Shown one piece after another: positions 25,759 through 34,102 of a DNA stretch of 51,588 nucleotides; the stretch's first letter is position 1, and each line of letters starts with the position of its first letter. The notes under the pieces were generated by a model. The model saw only the letters and a program-made list of their open reading frames with translations. It ran no database searches and was not told the DNA's origin. The stretch spans positions 1,996,841 through 2,048,428 of the forward strand of contig NZ_JAAVSH020000001.1 of the NCBI RefSeq assembly GCF_011947365.2, given 5' to 3'. This DNA is from an endosymbiont of Lamellibrachia barhami (GTDB taxonomy: Bacteria > Pseudomonadota > Gammaproteobacteria > Chromatiales > Chromatiaceae). The translations under genes and the position numbers were made by a program.

Positions 25759-27227
25759 AAAAATTTACTCACATAAGTTTGTGCAATGTGCAGTTGATCG
25801 GGTTCGTTAAACCGGCGTAGCCATGTCTCGATAAAGCGAGCCCAGCCATGGGGGATTCGGTCCGTTTCGAGCATACGGGCAATCGCCTTGTGATTGCCTA
25901 TCCCATCACACTGCTGGATAGCACTCTGGATTAAATGGCTGTGCCAGGCTGAGTCCTGCTCAGGAATGGCCAGTGTGGCCAGGGCCAAAGCCTGTTGTGC
26001 CTCTATCGGCAAGGCTTTCCACAATTCCCGATAGAGGTCTTCGACCTCTATCGGCAAGGCATCGATCTCCTGGGCTGACAGTTTCAGTTTGCCGTTGGCA
26101 GCAAAATTATCCTGGTAAACCGGCATGGTACAGACCAGTTCCAGCGGTAGCGGGTTGTTGTAACGGCTGGCCAGATGTTCCAGAGTCTCTTCATCGGTAT
26201 GGGGATAGTACGAGAGGATGATTTCGCGCAGGGCCTGTTTGGGTAGTTCATCCATGGATGCGCCCGAGTGAAATAGGTCGGGCAGCTCAGTACCCGTCTG
26301 TATCCGCAGAATGCGGGACTTCAGGAAATCATCGGCAAACAGTTTCTGCGGCGTTCCGCCAAAGTCGAGTTCTCCGGGCCAGGATGTGGTGATGATCAGC
26401 AATGCGGCATTGGTGCGTACAAGACGCTCGACAAGCTCCTCCATCAGGGGCGTCGCCTTGTGGAAATCCTCCACGAAGACCACTGTCGGTAGTCCGGGTC
26501 GGGCCATTTTGGCAACAGTGGCGACGATATCTTCCAGTAGATCGTCACGGTTACTGCCATCATCCAGCTTACCGCCGGCAAGCAGTTTTTCCTTTGTTTC
26601 GCATGACGTTTTTGTCTTTCCGATACCCCATCGGCCTAGCTTGACGATAAGACCGAGCCCAGGGACGGTGGCACCGGAAACTTGTTCGATTACCTCCCCA
26701 AGCCCCGCACTGGCTGCTTCCTCTACGACATCCGATAGGGCTTGTTTAGCCGCGGCCAGGGTCGGGAAGCGTTTTTCCTTGAATGATGCATGGGCGGCCC
26801 ATGTGGCCTCCAGATAGATTTTGTGGGCATCCAGTTGTTGGAGGTCTTCCAGCAAGGTTTGTGATGCCACGCCATTACGCATGTCGCAGGCAATACCCCA
26901 CCACATAAAGTTCGGCAATGAACCGGGGGGGCGTTTGAAGTATTGGGGGTTGGGAAAAACCCGTTTACGGCGTGCACTGACATCGAGGCTATCGACATCT
27001 GAAGCCTCCAGTATGGTGGCCGGCCAATAGTGTTGTTCTTGGCGAGCGGCCAGACGTGCATAAAACTCCTGGGCTACCCGTGTCTTGCCCCATCCAGAGG
27101 GGGCCTCGATCGAAACCCAGCAGGATTCGTTCCTCTCGTTTACCTGATCGAAAAGGGTAACCAGTCCGTCGACCAGGAGGAGCCGGGATTCGCCCACAAA
27201 GGGGGGTTGCAAGAAGGTTTTTTCCAT
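25695..27227 (-). CDS. P-loop ATPase (STAND/AAA-like) with broken 3' end
   Basis: The ATG at 27227 has AGGAGG upstream. This frame gives 510 residues. Walker A is APSGWGKT (residues 42-49), Walker B is VVFVEDF (about 260), and LLIITTSWPGE resembles a sensor strand. About 200 helical residues follow, as in STAND-type switch ATPases. The last 20 residues (RRTSITIWIGLPKSLENKN) look shifted: the neighbouring frame continues coding to 25504. It pairs with the metallophosphoesterase downstream in an A+T-richer segment bounded by direct repeats. A defence or stress role is possible, but only by analogy. Confidence 0.8.
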   Translation of the reverse strand: MEKTFLQPPFVGESRLLLVDGLVTLFDQVNERNESCWVSIEAPSGWGKTRVAQEFYARLAARQEQHYWPATILEASDVDSLDVSARRKRVFPNPQYFKRPPGSLPNFMWWGIACDMRNGVASQTLLEDLQQLDAHKIYLEATWAAHASFKEKRFPTLAAAKQALSDVVEEAASAGLGEVIEQVSGATVPGLGLIVKLGRWGIGKTKTSCETKEKLLAGGKLDDGSNRDDLLEDIVATVAKMARPGLPTVVFVEDFHKATPLMEELVERLVRTNAALLIITTSWPGELDFGGTPQKLFADDFLKSRILRIQTGTELPDLFHSGASMDELPKQALREIILSYYPHTDEETLEHLASRYNNPLPLELVCTMPVYQDNFAANGKLKLSAQEIDALPIEVEDLYRELWKALPIEAQQALALATLAIPEQDSAWHSHLIQSAIQQCDGIGNHKAIARMLETDRIPHGWARFIETWLRRFNEPDQLHIAQTYVSKFFLRRTSITIWIGLPKSLENKN

Positions 27228-27277
27228 GTCGTTCCTCCTTGGAGGTGGCCCCAATTGTTTGAACAGTGATCCGAAAA

Positions 27278-27874
27278 ATGAGTGATTCGCTACCGGAGTT
27301 TAAGCCGCCTGATCAAAAGCAGGCAGTATCTCAGGCTGTTATGATTGAAATCAGGACCCATTTAATTTTCGATAATCATAGTTCAATTATGAGAATGGAG
27401 GCCAATAGCATGGGACTGGACCAAGATAAAATTTGCCGCTGCTCAAAAAATGAGCCTGCTCTTTTACATGGTGCACTACCAGAATCACCACTTAATTGTA
27501 TGCGGTGTAAAAAAACCATTCTGTTAAATGATGCAATCATTTCCAATGAGCTTAAGCATGCAATCTTCAAATGGGCAAAGACTTACAACTCACTTTTTAC
27601 TCTATGGTCTGACACCATGGAATACCGGGAATGGGCAAAACAAAAATTGCAGGATGAAATCGGCTCCATAAACCTTGAAGGACTCCAACTTGCACAACAA
27701 TGCAATGTAATGAGAAAAACCTATTACTGGATGTTTCAGGACAATAGCGACAAAGACTATGTGCAGCCGCAACACTGCCCGTTTTGTGGTGCATCAATGG
27801 TGTCGATACTGAAAAACGACTTCAAGGTTTGCCACGACTGCAGAGTTGCCTATCCCGACAAGCAAACAAGCTAA
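27278..27874 (+). CDS. Zinc-ribbon protein, DUF2310-like
   Basis: From the ATG at 27278 the protein has 198 residues. Four cysteine pairs are visible: CRCS (about 55), NCMRCKK (about 74), CPFCGASM (about 170) and VCHDCRVAYPD (about 187), consistent with two zinc ribbons around a helical middle. The spacing (PESPLNCMRC, then PFCG) resembles DUF2310 proteins, thought to bind nucleic acid. The start is uncertain: GTG 27266 and ATG 27341 are also possible and no strong ribosome site is seen. It is divergent from the ATPase by 50 bp. Confidence 0.65.
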   Translation: MSDSLPEFKPPDQKQAVSQAVMIEIRTHLIFDNHSSIMRMEANSMGLDQDKICRCSKNEPALLHGALPESPLNCMRCKKTILLNDAIISNELKHAIFKWAKTYNSLFTLWSDTMEYREWAKQKLQDEIGSINLEGLQLAQQCNVMRKTYYWMFQDNSDKDYVQPQHCPFCGASMVSILKNDFKVCHDCRVAYPDKQTS

Positions 27875-27887
27875 TGACGGAAACAGA

Positions 27888-28793
27888 TTAAACCTTCGTC
27901 TTCTTTAGAGTGCGTTTGAAGGTTTCACGCAAATGGTCAATTATAAGAATAACCTTTTGCTGCACGTACAGGCGTTTGCGATACACCGCATTAATATCCA
28001 ATGTTATCGGCACATAGTCTTTCAGAATGACTTTCAGTTTACCCTGTTGAATACCCTCGTGAATCAGCCAGACGGGTGCTGCGGCCAAGCCCACTCATGC
28101 CAGGACAGCCTCACGTAGTGCGGCGGGGTTATTCACCGTCAGGTTGCCGCTGACCTGGACTTTTTCCTTCCCCTTCGGACCGGTGTACTGCCATTCATCG
28201 GGCGCCATCATCGAGGAAAGGACGACACAATTGTGTTGTTTGAGTTCAGTGGGGGTTTCAGGTTCCCCGTGCTTGGCCAGATACTCCGGGCTGGCAACAA
28301 ACAACCTTTCTGTACTGCCTATTTTCCGGGCTATCATGGATGAATCTGCCAGTGGACCAATTTGAATAGCAAGGTCAACACCCTCTCTGACCAGATCGAC
28401 TTCGCGATCGTCCATAGTCAGATCGATATTCATATCAGGGTATTTTTCATGAAACATCCATAGTGCAGGGATAATATGCAACTCGCCAAAGGTAACCGGA
28501 ATACTGAGATGCAAGGTGCCTGAAGTCTCAAATTGATAGCGGTTGACGCTGGCTTCAACCTCGGATAATTCTTCCAGCATCTGATTGCAGTAGTTGTAGT
28601 ATTCACAACCTGCGTCGGTCGGGTTCAATTGCCTCGTCGTACGGCCAAGCAATTGTGTACCCAAGCGCTTCTCAAGTGCGGTGATGTGTTTACTGACACT
28701 TGACGGAGACATATCCCTTTCACTGGCAACAGCAGAAAAGCTGCCCTTTTCAACAACCCTGCAGAATATAACCATCGATGTAAGAACATCCAT
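27888..28793 (-). pseudogene. LysR family regulator with in-frame TGA
   Basis: The gene reads as a complete LysR regulator of about 301 codons: helix-turn-helix (SERDMSPSSVSKHITALEKRLGTQLLGRTTR broken here as residues about 24-54) and substrate-binding domain. It is interrupted by a single TGA at 28097-28095. The frame is otherwise unbroken: AALREAVLA, stop, VGLAAAPVWL. LysR proteins normally have Gly at this place (AGxG), so one change from GGA would explain the stop. It faces a CxxC peroxidase-like gene divergently, the usual LysR arrangement. It is either a recent pseudogene, a read-through gene or an error. Confidence 0.8.
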
Positions 28794-28994
28794 AAATTGC
28801 CCACAAGGAATTATTCGTAGGGAAATTTTAGCATAGCACCGGAAAAGCGGGGAAAGCTCTGGATTGGTCCACTGATTCTACCCCTGCCATTCTTTCCAAA
28901 TCGGAAATTATGATTTTCGTGCGGAGGTAATTATCAATTCTCCTCTAGGCGTTACGATTCTTTTCAGCTTAATCACTACAGAGAAGAGATACTC

Positions 28995-29549
28995 ATGAAC
29001 ACTCCCCGGACCCCCCTGATGCAACCAACCCCTCCTGTCGGCCAGGAAAAAGCAGTCGAAAAGATGCTGGTCGCCGCCAACGAAATCATGGGCTTCATTC
29101 CCGATCCCCTACTGCTCATGGGCGTGAGCCCCAACATCCTTGCCGAGTTCACGGAATTTCTTGGCCACTACGAAACGCACCCCCGCCTGAGCTCCAACCT
29201 ACTCGCCATGATGCGGTATCTCGTGGCAGCCAGAAATGACTGCAAGTACTGCGTCACCACAAGCGAGGGAATAATGATCGAGAATGGAATGGACCTGGAT
29301 GACCTTCGTAGCGCACAAGAAGATCCTTCCACGGCTCCCTTGCCCGAGAAAGAAAAAGCCCTGTTGATGTTGGTGTTAAAGATGGTCCTCAATTCCGATG
29401 AGGTGGAGGCCGCCGACCTGGAAATCGCCTACGCCAACGGCTGGGAGGATAGAGATATTTACGAGGCAGCCAACTATACCGTCCGTAACTATGCTGTAGA
29501 CCTGTTGCTCAAAGCCCTCAAGGTGGATGGTCAGGGAGCATTCAACTGA
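28995..29549 (+). CDS. AhpD/CMD-like peroxidase-related protein
   Basis: The 184-residue helical protein of the carboxymuconolactone decarboxylase superfamily has the redox motif ARNDCKYCVTTSEG (CxxC, about residues 77-82) typical of alkylhydroperoxidase-like members. It begins with GAGAAGAG ahead of the ATG and is divergent from the interrupted LysR gene across 201 bp, its likely regulator. Substrate unknown. Unlike the CMD-Rieske fusion at 15085, this one keeps both cysteines. Confidence 0.88.
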   Translation: MNTPRTPLMQPTPPVGQEKAVEKMLVAANEIMGFIPDPLLLMGVSPNILAEFTEFLGHYETHPRLSSNLLAMMRYLVAARNDCKYCVTTSEGIMIENGMDLDDLRSAQEDPSTAPLPEKEKALLMLVLKMVLNSDEVEAADLEIAYANGWEDRDIYEAANYTVRNYAVDLLLKALKVDGQGAFN

Positions 29550-29584
29550 TAACCAGCCTGATACAACGACAAGGAGTGAAACAG

Positions 29585-29653
29585 ATGGATCAGATAACTC
29601 ATCAAGGGGAAACCGGATTCTCTGATGGGAGTGCAAACAATAGGGGATTGTGA
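29585..29653 (+). CDS. Possible 22-residue peptide or truncated gene start
   Basis: AAGGAG lies 8 bases before an ATG that opens 22 codons (begins MDQITHQGE) and ends TGA. It follows the CMD gene by 35 bp. The strong ribosome site and short length suggest the head of a gene cut off at the right edge of the accessory segment. No family is recognised. Confidence 0.3.
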   Translation: MDQITHQGETGFSDGSANNRGL

Positions 29654-29731
29654 GTGCCCGGAGAACTGTTTTGTTGGGATAGATCCAATGTCCGTTTTTG
29701 GCTGACTCCAACCCCCTCTGGACTGAACCGT

Positions 29732-29968
29732 TCAGACGTGCTCGTCAAACAGGGTGCCGATAGTATCGTCAGCGGCCTTCAGTACCTGGGCCGAAGCCTT
29801 GGCCTGGTGCGCCTGCTGGTTCATCTCCACCATCGCCCGGGAGAGGTCAGTGGGATTCTGTTTTTCGGTCTGGCTGGCGCTGGCAATCTCCGAGGCGACA
29901 CGGCGCATGCCCTGGAATCCCCGCTGGATGCCCTGTAGTGCCGGTCCCACGATCGAGTTGATTGCCAT
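29732..29968 (-). CDS. Small flagellar-rod-like protein
   Basis: The 78-residue protein starts at the ATG at 29968. It has an amphipathic N-terminal helix (IVGPALQGIQRGFQGMRRVASEIA) and a C-terminal helix (MVEMNQQAHQAKASAQVLKAADDTIGTLFDE) that follows the pattern of flagellar rod/hook terminal helices (vqAKANAkvikt-de-lGTLld). No flagellar operon is near. Similar stand-alone proteins occur in Gammaproteobacteria with unknown role. Its 3' end contains the right copy of the direct repeat. Confidence 0.65.
   Translation of the reverse strand: MAINSIVGPALQGIQRGFQGMRRVASEIASASQTEKQNPTDLSRAMVEMNQQAHQAKASAQVLKAADDTIGTLFDEHV
29741..29768 (+). repeat. Right direct repeat bounding accessory segment
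   Basis: This is the partner of 24646-24673 (27 of 28 bases equal, same orientation). It lies within the 3' end of the intact flagellar-rod-like gene. The 5.1 kb between the repeats holds the metallophosphoesterase, ATPase, zinc ribbon, interrupted LysR and CMD genes. Confidence 0.6.
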
Positions 29969-30112
29969 CTGCTGAACTCTGATTATATTTCCTCTAACCG
30001 GGTTGTTGGCAGATGGGGTGGAATCTTTAGGCAGACCACCCGGGGTTGTGACGTTATCCTCAAAAGCTGAGAAATGCATTCCTGATCAGTCGTTTTTCCG
30101 GGAACAGGCGCA

Positions 30113-31309
30113 TCAGGTCCACTCGTGCAGTGGTGGAAAGACCAGTCGCAAACCGACCAGTTGAAAACGCCGTTCAGGCCGGGCGCGATCTCGCAGGCTG
30201 GGCCGGCGCAGCACCCGCTGGGTGTGAAGGCTGCCGCCGCGCTGGGTGAAATGGTGCTCGTCAAAATCCGCTTCGGAGGTCTCCCGGGCAGGAAATGGCT
30301 GGAAGTCGGGATAGGGGTGGAAGGGGTTGCTGCACCACTCCCAGGCACGCCCCAGGTTTTTTATCACCCCGGTTCGCACAGCAATCTCCCACTGGTATTC
30401 GTGTTGTAGCACGGCCCCTTCGAATTTCCCGCCCAAAGCGCTGATCCAATTGGCGAAGGCCTGAGCCTCGTGACGATTGATGCCGGATATCGGTTCATTC
30501 GGAGGCAGGTCGCTGGGGCCGTTGACGCCCATGGCGTACCAGTTCCCCGTTTTTTCCTGGCGCCAGTATTCTGGATGGTTGATGGAGTGTTTTTCCAGCC
30601 AGTTTTGGCCTGTTTCATCCCAGAGTTCCGGGTTTTGATAGCCATCGGCTTCCATGAAAGCGAGGAATTCGGCATTGGAGACCGGATCCAGGGCGATGCG
30701 GAAACTGGTGAGTTCCACCGCCTGGGCCGGTAGTTCGTTATCGTAGGCGGCGGGGAGATCTCTGGCTCCGACACGGTAGTGTCCCCGGGACAACTCCTTG
30801 GTTTCCCAGTGGGGGACGGTGGTCTTGAGTATCTGGGTGACCTGATAGCTGCTGGTGTCGATCTGCAGGCTGCGCTGGTTCAGTAGCAGCAACATCGTTT
30901 CGTAGCGTTTGGCCTGCTCCTGCAGTAAAAACCACTGTAGCCGTTCATTGGTGAGCAGCGGATGGTCCGGCAGAGTGGCGGGATTGGCCAGCCGCATGAG
31001 GTGTTCGTCGCGGATCTCAGCAGCCCAGTTGAGCAGGTGATCGGTGGGCGGCAGTTGACTGCACTGCTCGATATGAGCTTGCCTGGCGTGAACAGGTGGC
31101 GACCCGCTTGCTCAGATCATCATCATCACCGGCAACGATCAGACGCAGCCAATGGAGTTCTGATAGACCGCTTGGCCAAACTGCCAGCTGGAGGAACCGA
31201 GTTCAGGATGGCAATTGGTGAGCGGCTTCAGGAGCGAGAGACTCCACCAGTTGTGCCTGCATTTCAGCGCAGGTTGCCCAGGGGCCGAGAATGGCAAAGA
31301 TGAGGTCAT
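30113..31309 (-). pseudogene. EgtB-like (DinB plus FGE-sulfatase) gene, copy A, 5' part frameshifted
   Basis: An open frame of 294 codons (30997 to 30113) holds the end of the DinB-like helical domain and a complete formylglycine-generating-enzyme/sulfatase-modifying (FGE) domain. The FGE part reads FRIALDPVSNAEFLAFME, then GNWYAMGVNGPSDLPPNEP, then WEWCSNPFHPYP, with RGGSLHTQRVLRRPS near the end. The region from 30998 to the presumed ATG at 31309 matches copy B but carries several single-base gains and losses. The iron ligands of EgtB are absent (see findings). It may be a decayed copy, or one side of an unmerged assembly overlap with copy B. Confidence 0.8.
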
Positions 31310-31738
31310 GATGGCGCGGTTTCGATTGCTGTGGCGGGGCGGGCTATGTTAGCCGATGCTGATGATCTGTTCGAGTGTTGAACTGGCAGATACCGTCTGA
31401 AATGCCGGGTCTTTTGCCTGATCCGGTGCTTGATCATGCCCCCATAATGTTCCGACACGTTAGTGGTTTTACTTCAGGACTAAACGGCTCTTATCGAACT
31501 CAGCGTGCGGCCGAAAACCACCGATAAAATAGAAATGGCTGTAGCCGGTAGAAGCGAAAATTCATGTTTTGAAGTAGGGGCGTGTGTCGGGAAAGTCGTG
31601 GAAATAACGTTCCACCAGGAGTGGGTGCCGGTGTTTCGATTTGTGCGGCCTGCGCCAGGCAGGAGAGACGGGCGAGCTTGCAATATTCCACCCTGCCCAT
31701 GACGGTAAGACAGCAGGCGCTGACTTCGTCCAGGTTTT
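30390..31738. repeat. Tandem duplication, unit 1
   Basis: About 1.35 kb from ACTGGTATTCG (about 30390) to the HugZ-like 3' fragment end (about 31738) recurs at about 31741-33095. Its inner part differs from unit 2 mainly by substitutions. Its right end differs by many one-base indels. Confidence 0.8.
31485..31738 (-). pseudogene. HugZ-like gene fragment (3' part, frameshifted)
   Basis: Translation gives NLDEVSACCLTVMG, then ARLSCLAQAAQIETPAPT, then NMNFRFYRLQP, matching residues about 66-140 of the complete gene at 32817 but with several frame changes. Its 5' end is cut at the duplication junction and fused to the EgtB-like copy B. Confidence 0.75.
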
Positions 31739-31740
31739 GA

Positions 31741-32661
31741 CTGGTATTCGTGTTGTAGCACGGCCCCTTCGAATTTCCCGCCCAAAGCGCTGATCCAATT
31801 GGCGAAGGCCTGAGCCTCGTGACGATTGATGCCGGATATCGGTTCATCCGGCGGCAGGTCGCTGGGGCCGTTGACGCCCATGGCGTACCAGTTACCCGTT
31901 TTTTCCTGGCGCCAGTATTCTGGATGGTTGATGGAGTGTTTTTTCAGCCAGTTTCGGCCTGTTTCATCCCAGAGTTCCGGGTTTTGATAGCCATCGGCTT
32001 CCATGAAAGCGAGGAATTCGGTATTGGAGACCGGATCCAGGGCGATGCGGAAACTGGTGAGTTCCACCGCCTGGGCCGGTAGTTCGTTATCGTAGGCGGA
32101 GGGGAGATCTCTGGCGCCGACACGGTAGTGTCCCCGGGACAACTCCTTGGTCTCCCAGTAGGGGACGGCGGCCTTGAGTATCTGGGTGACCTGATAGCCG
32201 CTGGTGTCGATCTGCAGGCTGCGCTGGTTCAGTAGCAGCAACATCGTTTCGTAGCGTTTGGCCTGCTCCTGCAGTAAAAACCACTGCAGCCGTTCATTGG
32301 CGAGCAGCGGATGGTCCGGCAGAGTGGCGGGATTGGCCAGCCGCATGAGGTGGTCGTCGCGGATCTCAGCAGCCCAGTTGAGCAGGTGATCGGTGGGCGG
32401 CAGTTGACTGCACTGCTCCTCGATAGTGAGCTTGCCTGGCGTGAACAGGTGGGCGACCCGCTTGCTCAGATCATCATCACCGGCAACGATCAGACGCAGC
32501 CAATGGAGTTCCTGATAGACCGCTTGGCCAAACTGCCAGTTGAGTGAACCGAGTTCAGGATGGTACTGGTGAGCGGCTTCCTCAGGAGTGAGAGACTCCA
32601 CCAGTTGTGCCTGCATTTCATGCAGGTTGCTCAGGGGGCCGAGAATGGCAGATGAGGTCAT
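31741..32661 (-). pseudogene. EgtB-like gene, copy B, 3' part lost at duplication junction
   Basis: The 307 authentic residues start at the ATG at 32661: a DinB-like four-helix domain (about 1-145) and the first two thirds of an FGE domain, up to VLQHEYQ. The frame then runs into the duplicated HugZ-like fragment, giving a meaningless tail (to 31480). The end of the FGE domain is missing. Where EgtB has HxxxHxE for iron, this protein has ExxxRxE (LLQEQAKRYETML), and the first ligand region reads QFGQAVYQE. It is upstream of, and collinear with, unit-1 copy A. Confidence 0.8.
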
Positions 32662-33095
32662 GATGGCGCGGCTCTTCGATTGTTGCAGGGCGGGCTATGT
32701 TAGCCGATGCTGATGATCTGTTCGAGTGTTGAACTGGCAGACACTGTCTGAAATGCCGGGTCTTTTGCCTGATCCGCTGCGCTTGATCATGCCTACGTTC
32801 CGACACGTTAGTGGTTTTACTTGCGGACTAAACGGCTCTTATCGAACCAGCGTGCGGCGCCGAAACCACCGATAAAATAGAAACGTACCGGCTGTAGCCG
32901 GTAGAAGCGAAAATTCAGCGTTTCGAAGTAGGGGCGTGTGTCGGGAAAGTCGTGGAAATAACGTTCCACCAGGGAGGGTGCCGGTGTTTCGATTTGTGCG
33001 GCCTGCGCCAGGCAGGAGAGACGGGCGAGCTTCTGCACATCTCCACTCCCCTGCTCCATGACGGTAAGACAGCAGGCGCTGACTTCGTCCAGGTT
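31741..33095. repeat. Tandem duplication, unit 2
   Basis: This is the second unit, from ACTGGTATTCG (about 31741) to TCGTCCAGGTTTT (about 33095). The intergenic stretch 32662-32816 is almost the same as 31310-31484, including the palindromic GCCTGATCCGCTGCGCTTGATCATGCC. Confidence 0.8.
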
Positions 33096-33287
33096 TTTTG
33101 TATGCTCCGCCAAGTGTGAGAGCAGTAGAAGTGGATTGCCTTCTCCATCCAGGCAGAATGGCACCACCGAACCGAAGGGAAACCCAGGTTCACCTTTTGA
33201 TTGGGTGGAGAGTACGCCGGAAAGGCTCTCTCTCCAGAGATCGATCGCGGACTGAAGTTGTGTCGTGGCTGCTGGTTCGGATGGCAT
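32817..33287 (-). CDS. Pyridoxamine 5'-phosphate oxidase-like protein (HugZ type)
   Basis: The 156-residue split-barrel protein matches the N-terminal FMN-binding-like domain of HugZ haem-utilisation proteins: GFPFGSVVPFCLDGEGNPLLLLSHLAEHTKNL, given here as residues about 34-65, then ACCLTVME, ARLSCLAQAAQ and RYFHDFPDTRPYFETLNFRFYRL. The full HugZ of pathogens carries a C-terminal domain that is absent here. It may reduce or bind a flavin- or haem-like ligand. The EgtB-like gene lies just downstream on the same strand, so the two were probably one operon before the duplication. Confidence 0.87.
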   Translation of the reverse strand: MPSEPAATTQLQSAIDLWRESLSGVLSTQSKGEPGFPFGSVVPFCLDGEGNPLLLLSHLAEHTKNLDEVSACCLTVMEQGSGDVQKLARLSCLAQAAQIETPAPSLVERYFHDFPDTRPYFETLNFRFYRLQPVRFYFIGGFGAARWFDKSRLVRK

Positions 33288-33418
33288 GATAGGTCGTTGG
33301 CGGTGGAGTGTTTTTCGCGTGGCTGGAAAAATAGGGAATAGAATATCCCAAACAGGGATAAGGTCTCCAGAAATCAGGGTGCGCTGGGTGGCGGCATCTA
33401 TGTCCGGTTGCCGGCGAA

Positions 33419-33733
33419 CTACTGTTGAACCTCGCCGATCTTCTCCCGCACGGAACGTATCTTCTGCTCCAGACGGTTTTCCTTACCAATTCTGATATCA
33501 AATTTTAGTGATGAGTAGATGCGTTTGCAGCCTTGCGCCTCCAGTACCTGGTAGGCCTGCTCGACAAGATCGAGTGCCTCACGAATATCGCCGGTTTCAA
33601 TGATGGTCCCCATAGCCGTCAGGCGGTAGCTGATGCCGCTCTTGCGAATCATCTTGATGATCCGGCTGACCTCTGTGCTGACGCTTTCACCCCGGTCGGT
33701 GGGGAACATGCTGAATTCAAGGAGTACTGACAT
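33419..33733 (-). CDS. MTH1187 family thiamine-binding protein
   Basis: The 104-residue protein starts at the ATG at 33733 (GAGGT upstream). It shows the ferredoxin-like MTH1187/UPF0045 pattern: VLLEFSMFPTDRGESVSTEVSRII, given as residues 3-26, YRLTAMGTIIETGDIREAL and RIYSSLKFDIRIG. Structures of this family hold thiamine between subunits. No thiamine-biosynthesis gene or TPP riboswitch is seen nearby. Confidence 0.9.
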   Translation of the reverse strand: MSVLLEFSMFPTDRGESVSTEVSRIIKMIRKSGISYRLTAMGTIIETGDIREALDLVEQAYQVLEAQGCKRIYSSLKFDIRIGKENRLEQKIRSVREKIGEVQQ

Positions 33734-34102
33734 TGGGTCTACCTCATTGGGTTTGCTGGGTGGCTGATATAGAGTGACTGTTATTGAATGATTTTGCACG
33801 GTCCAGGCCACTCCCGGCAGGACGATGTTTCAGGTGAACGCCAATATCCAACGCGCGCTTGTTCTCTCTAATTGTGAATTTTCGCTACGTCCCAGTTTAC
33901 AATTATTCACAAGTCGTGACTTTGTCAGCTTAGGATAATCCCCTATGCTGGCGTTCTTAAGCACCTATATAGGTGGATTACGTCGATTATCAGGGTGCTG
34001 GATCCCTGCGATGGCTATACTGCCAATTCTGTCTGCTGATGGGAGAAGAGGTTATCAAGCCGGGAAAATAATAATTTATCTGACCAATTTCAGGAATGAA
34101 AC
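33734..34102. other. Divergent intergenic region (MTH1187 / mscS)
   Basis: This gap of 369 bases is without a gene. It holds a candidate promoter for mscS (33922-33949) and a perfect 14-bp palindrome just downstream (33962-33975). Confidence 0.5.
33922..33975 (+). promoter_or_regulatory. Candidate mscS promoter and overlapping palindromic operator
   Basis: TTGTCA (33922-33927) and TATGCT (33944-33949) are 16 bp apart, a plausible sigma70 pair. CACCTATATAGGTG (33962-33975) is a perfect palindrome near the expected transcription start, as expected for a repressor site. Use is inferred. Confidence 0.4.

Noticed and set aside
30125-32547. Plus-strand frames repeated in both duplication units
   Set aside because: They are shadows of the EgtB-like coding strand; their repetition only reflects the duplication.
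33419-34102. TPP riboswitch near the thiamine-binding gene
   Set aside because: The conserved CUGAGA and pairing elements of the THI box were not found on the appropriate strand.
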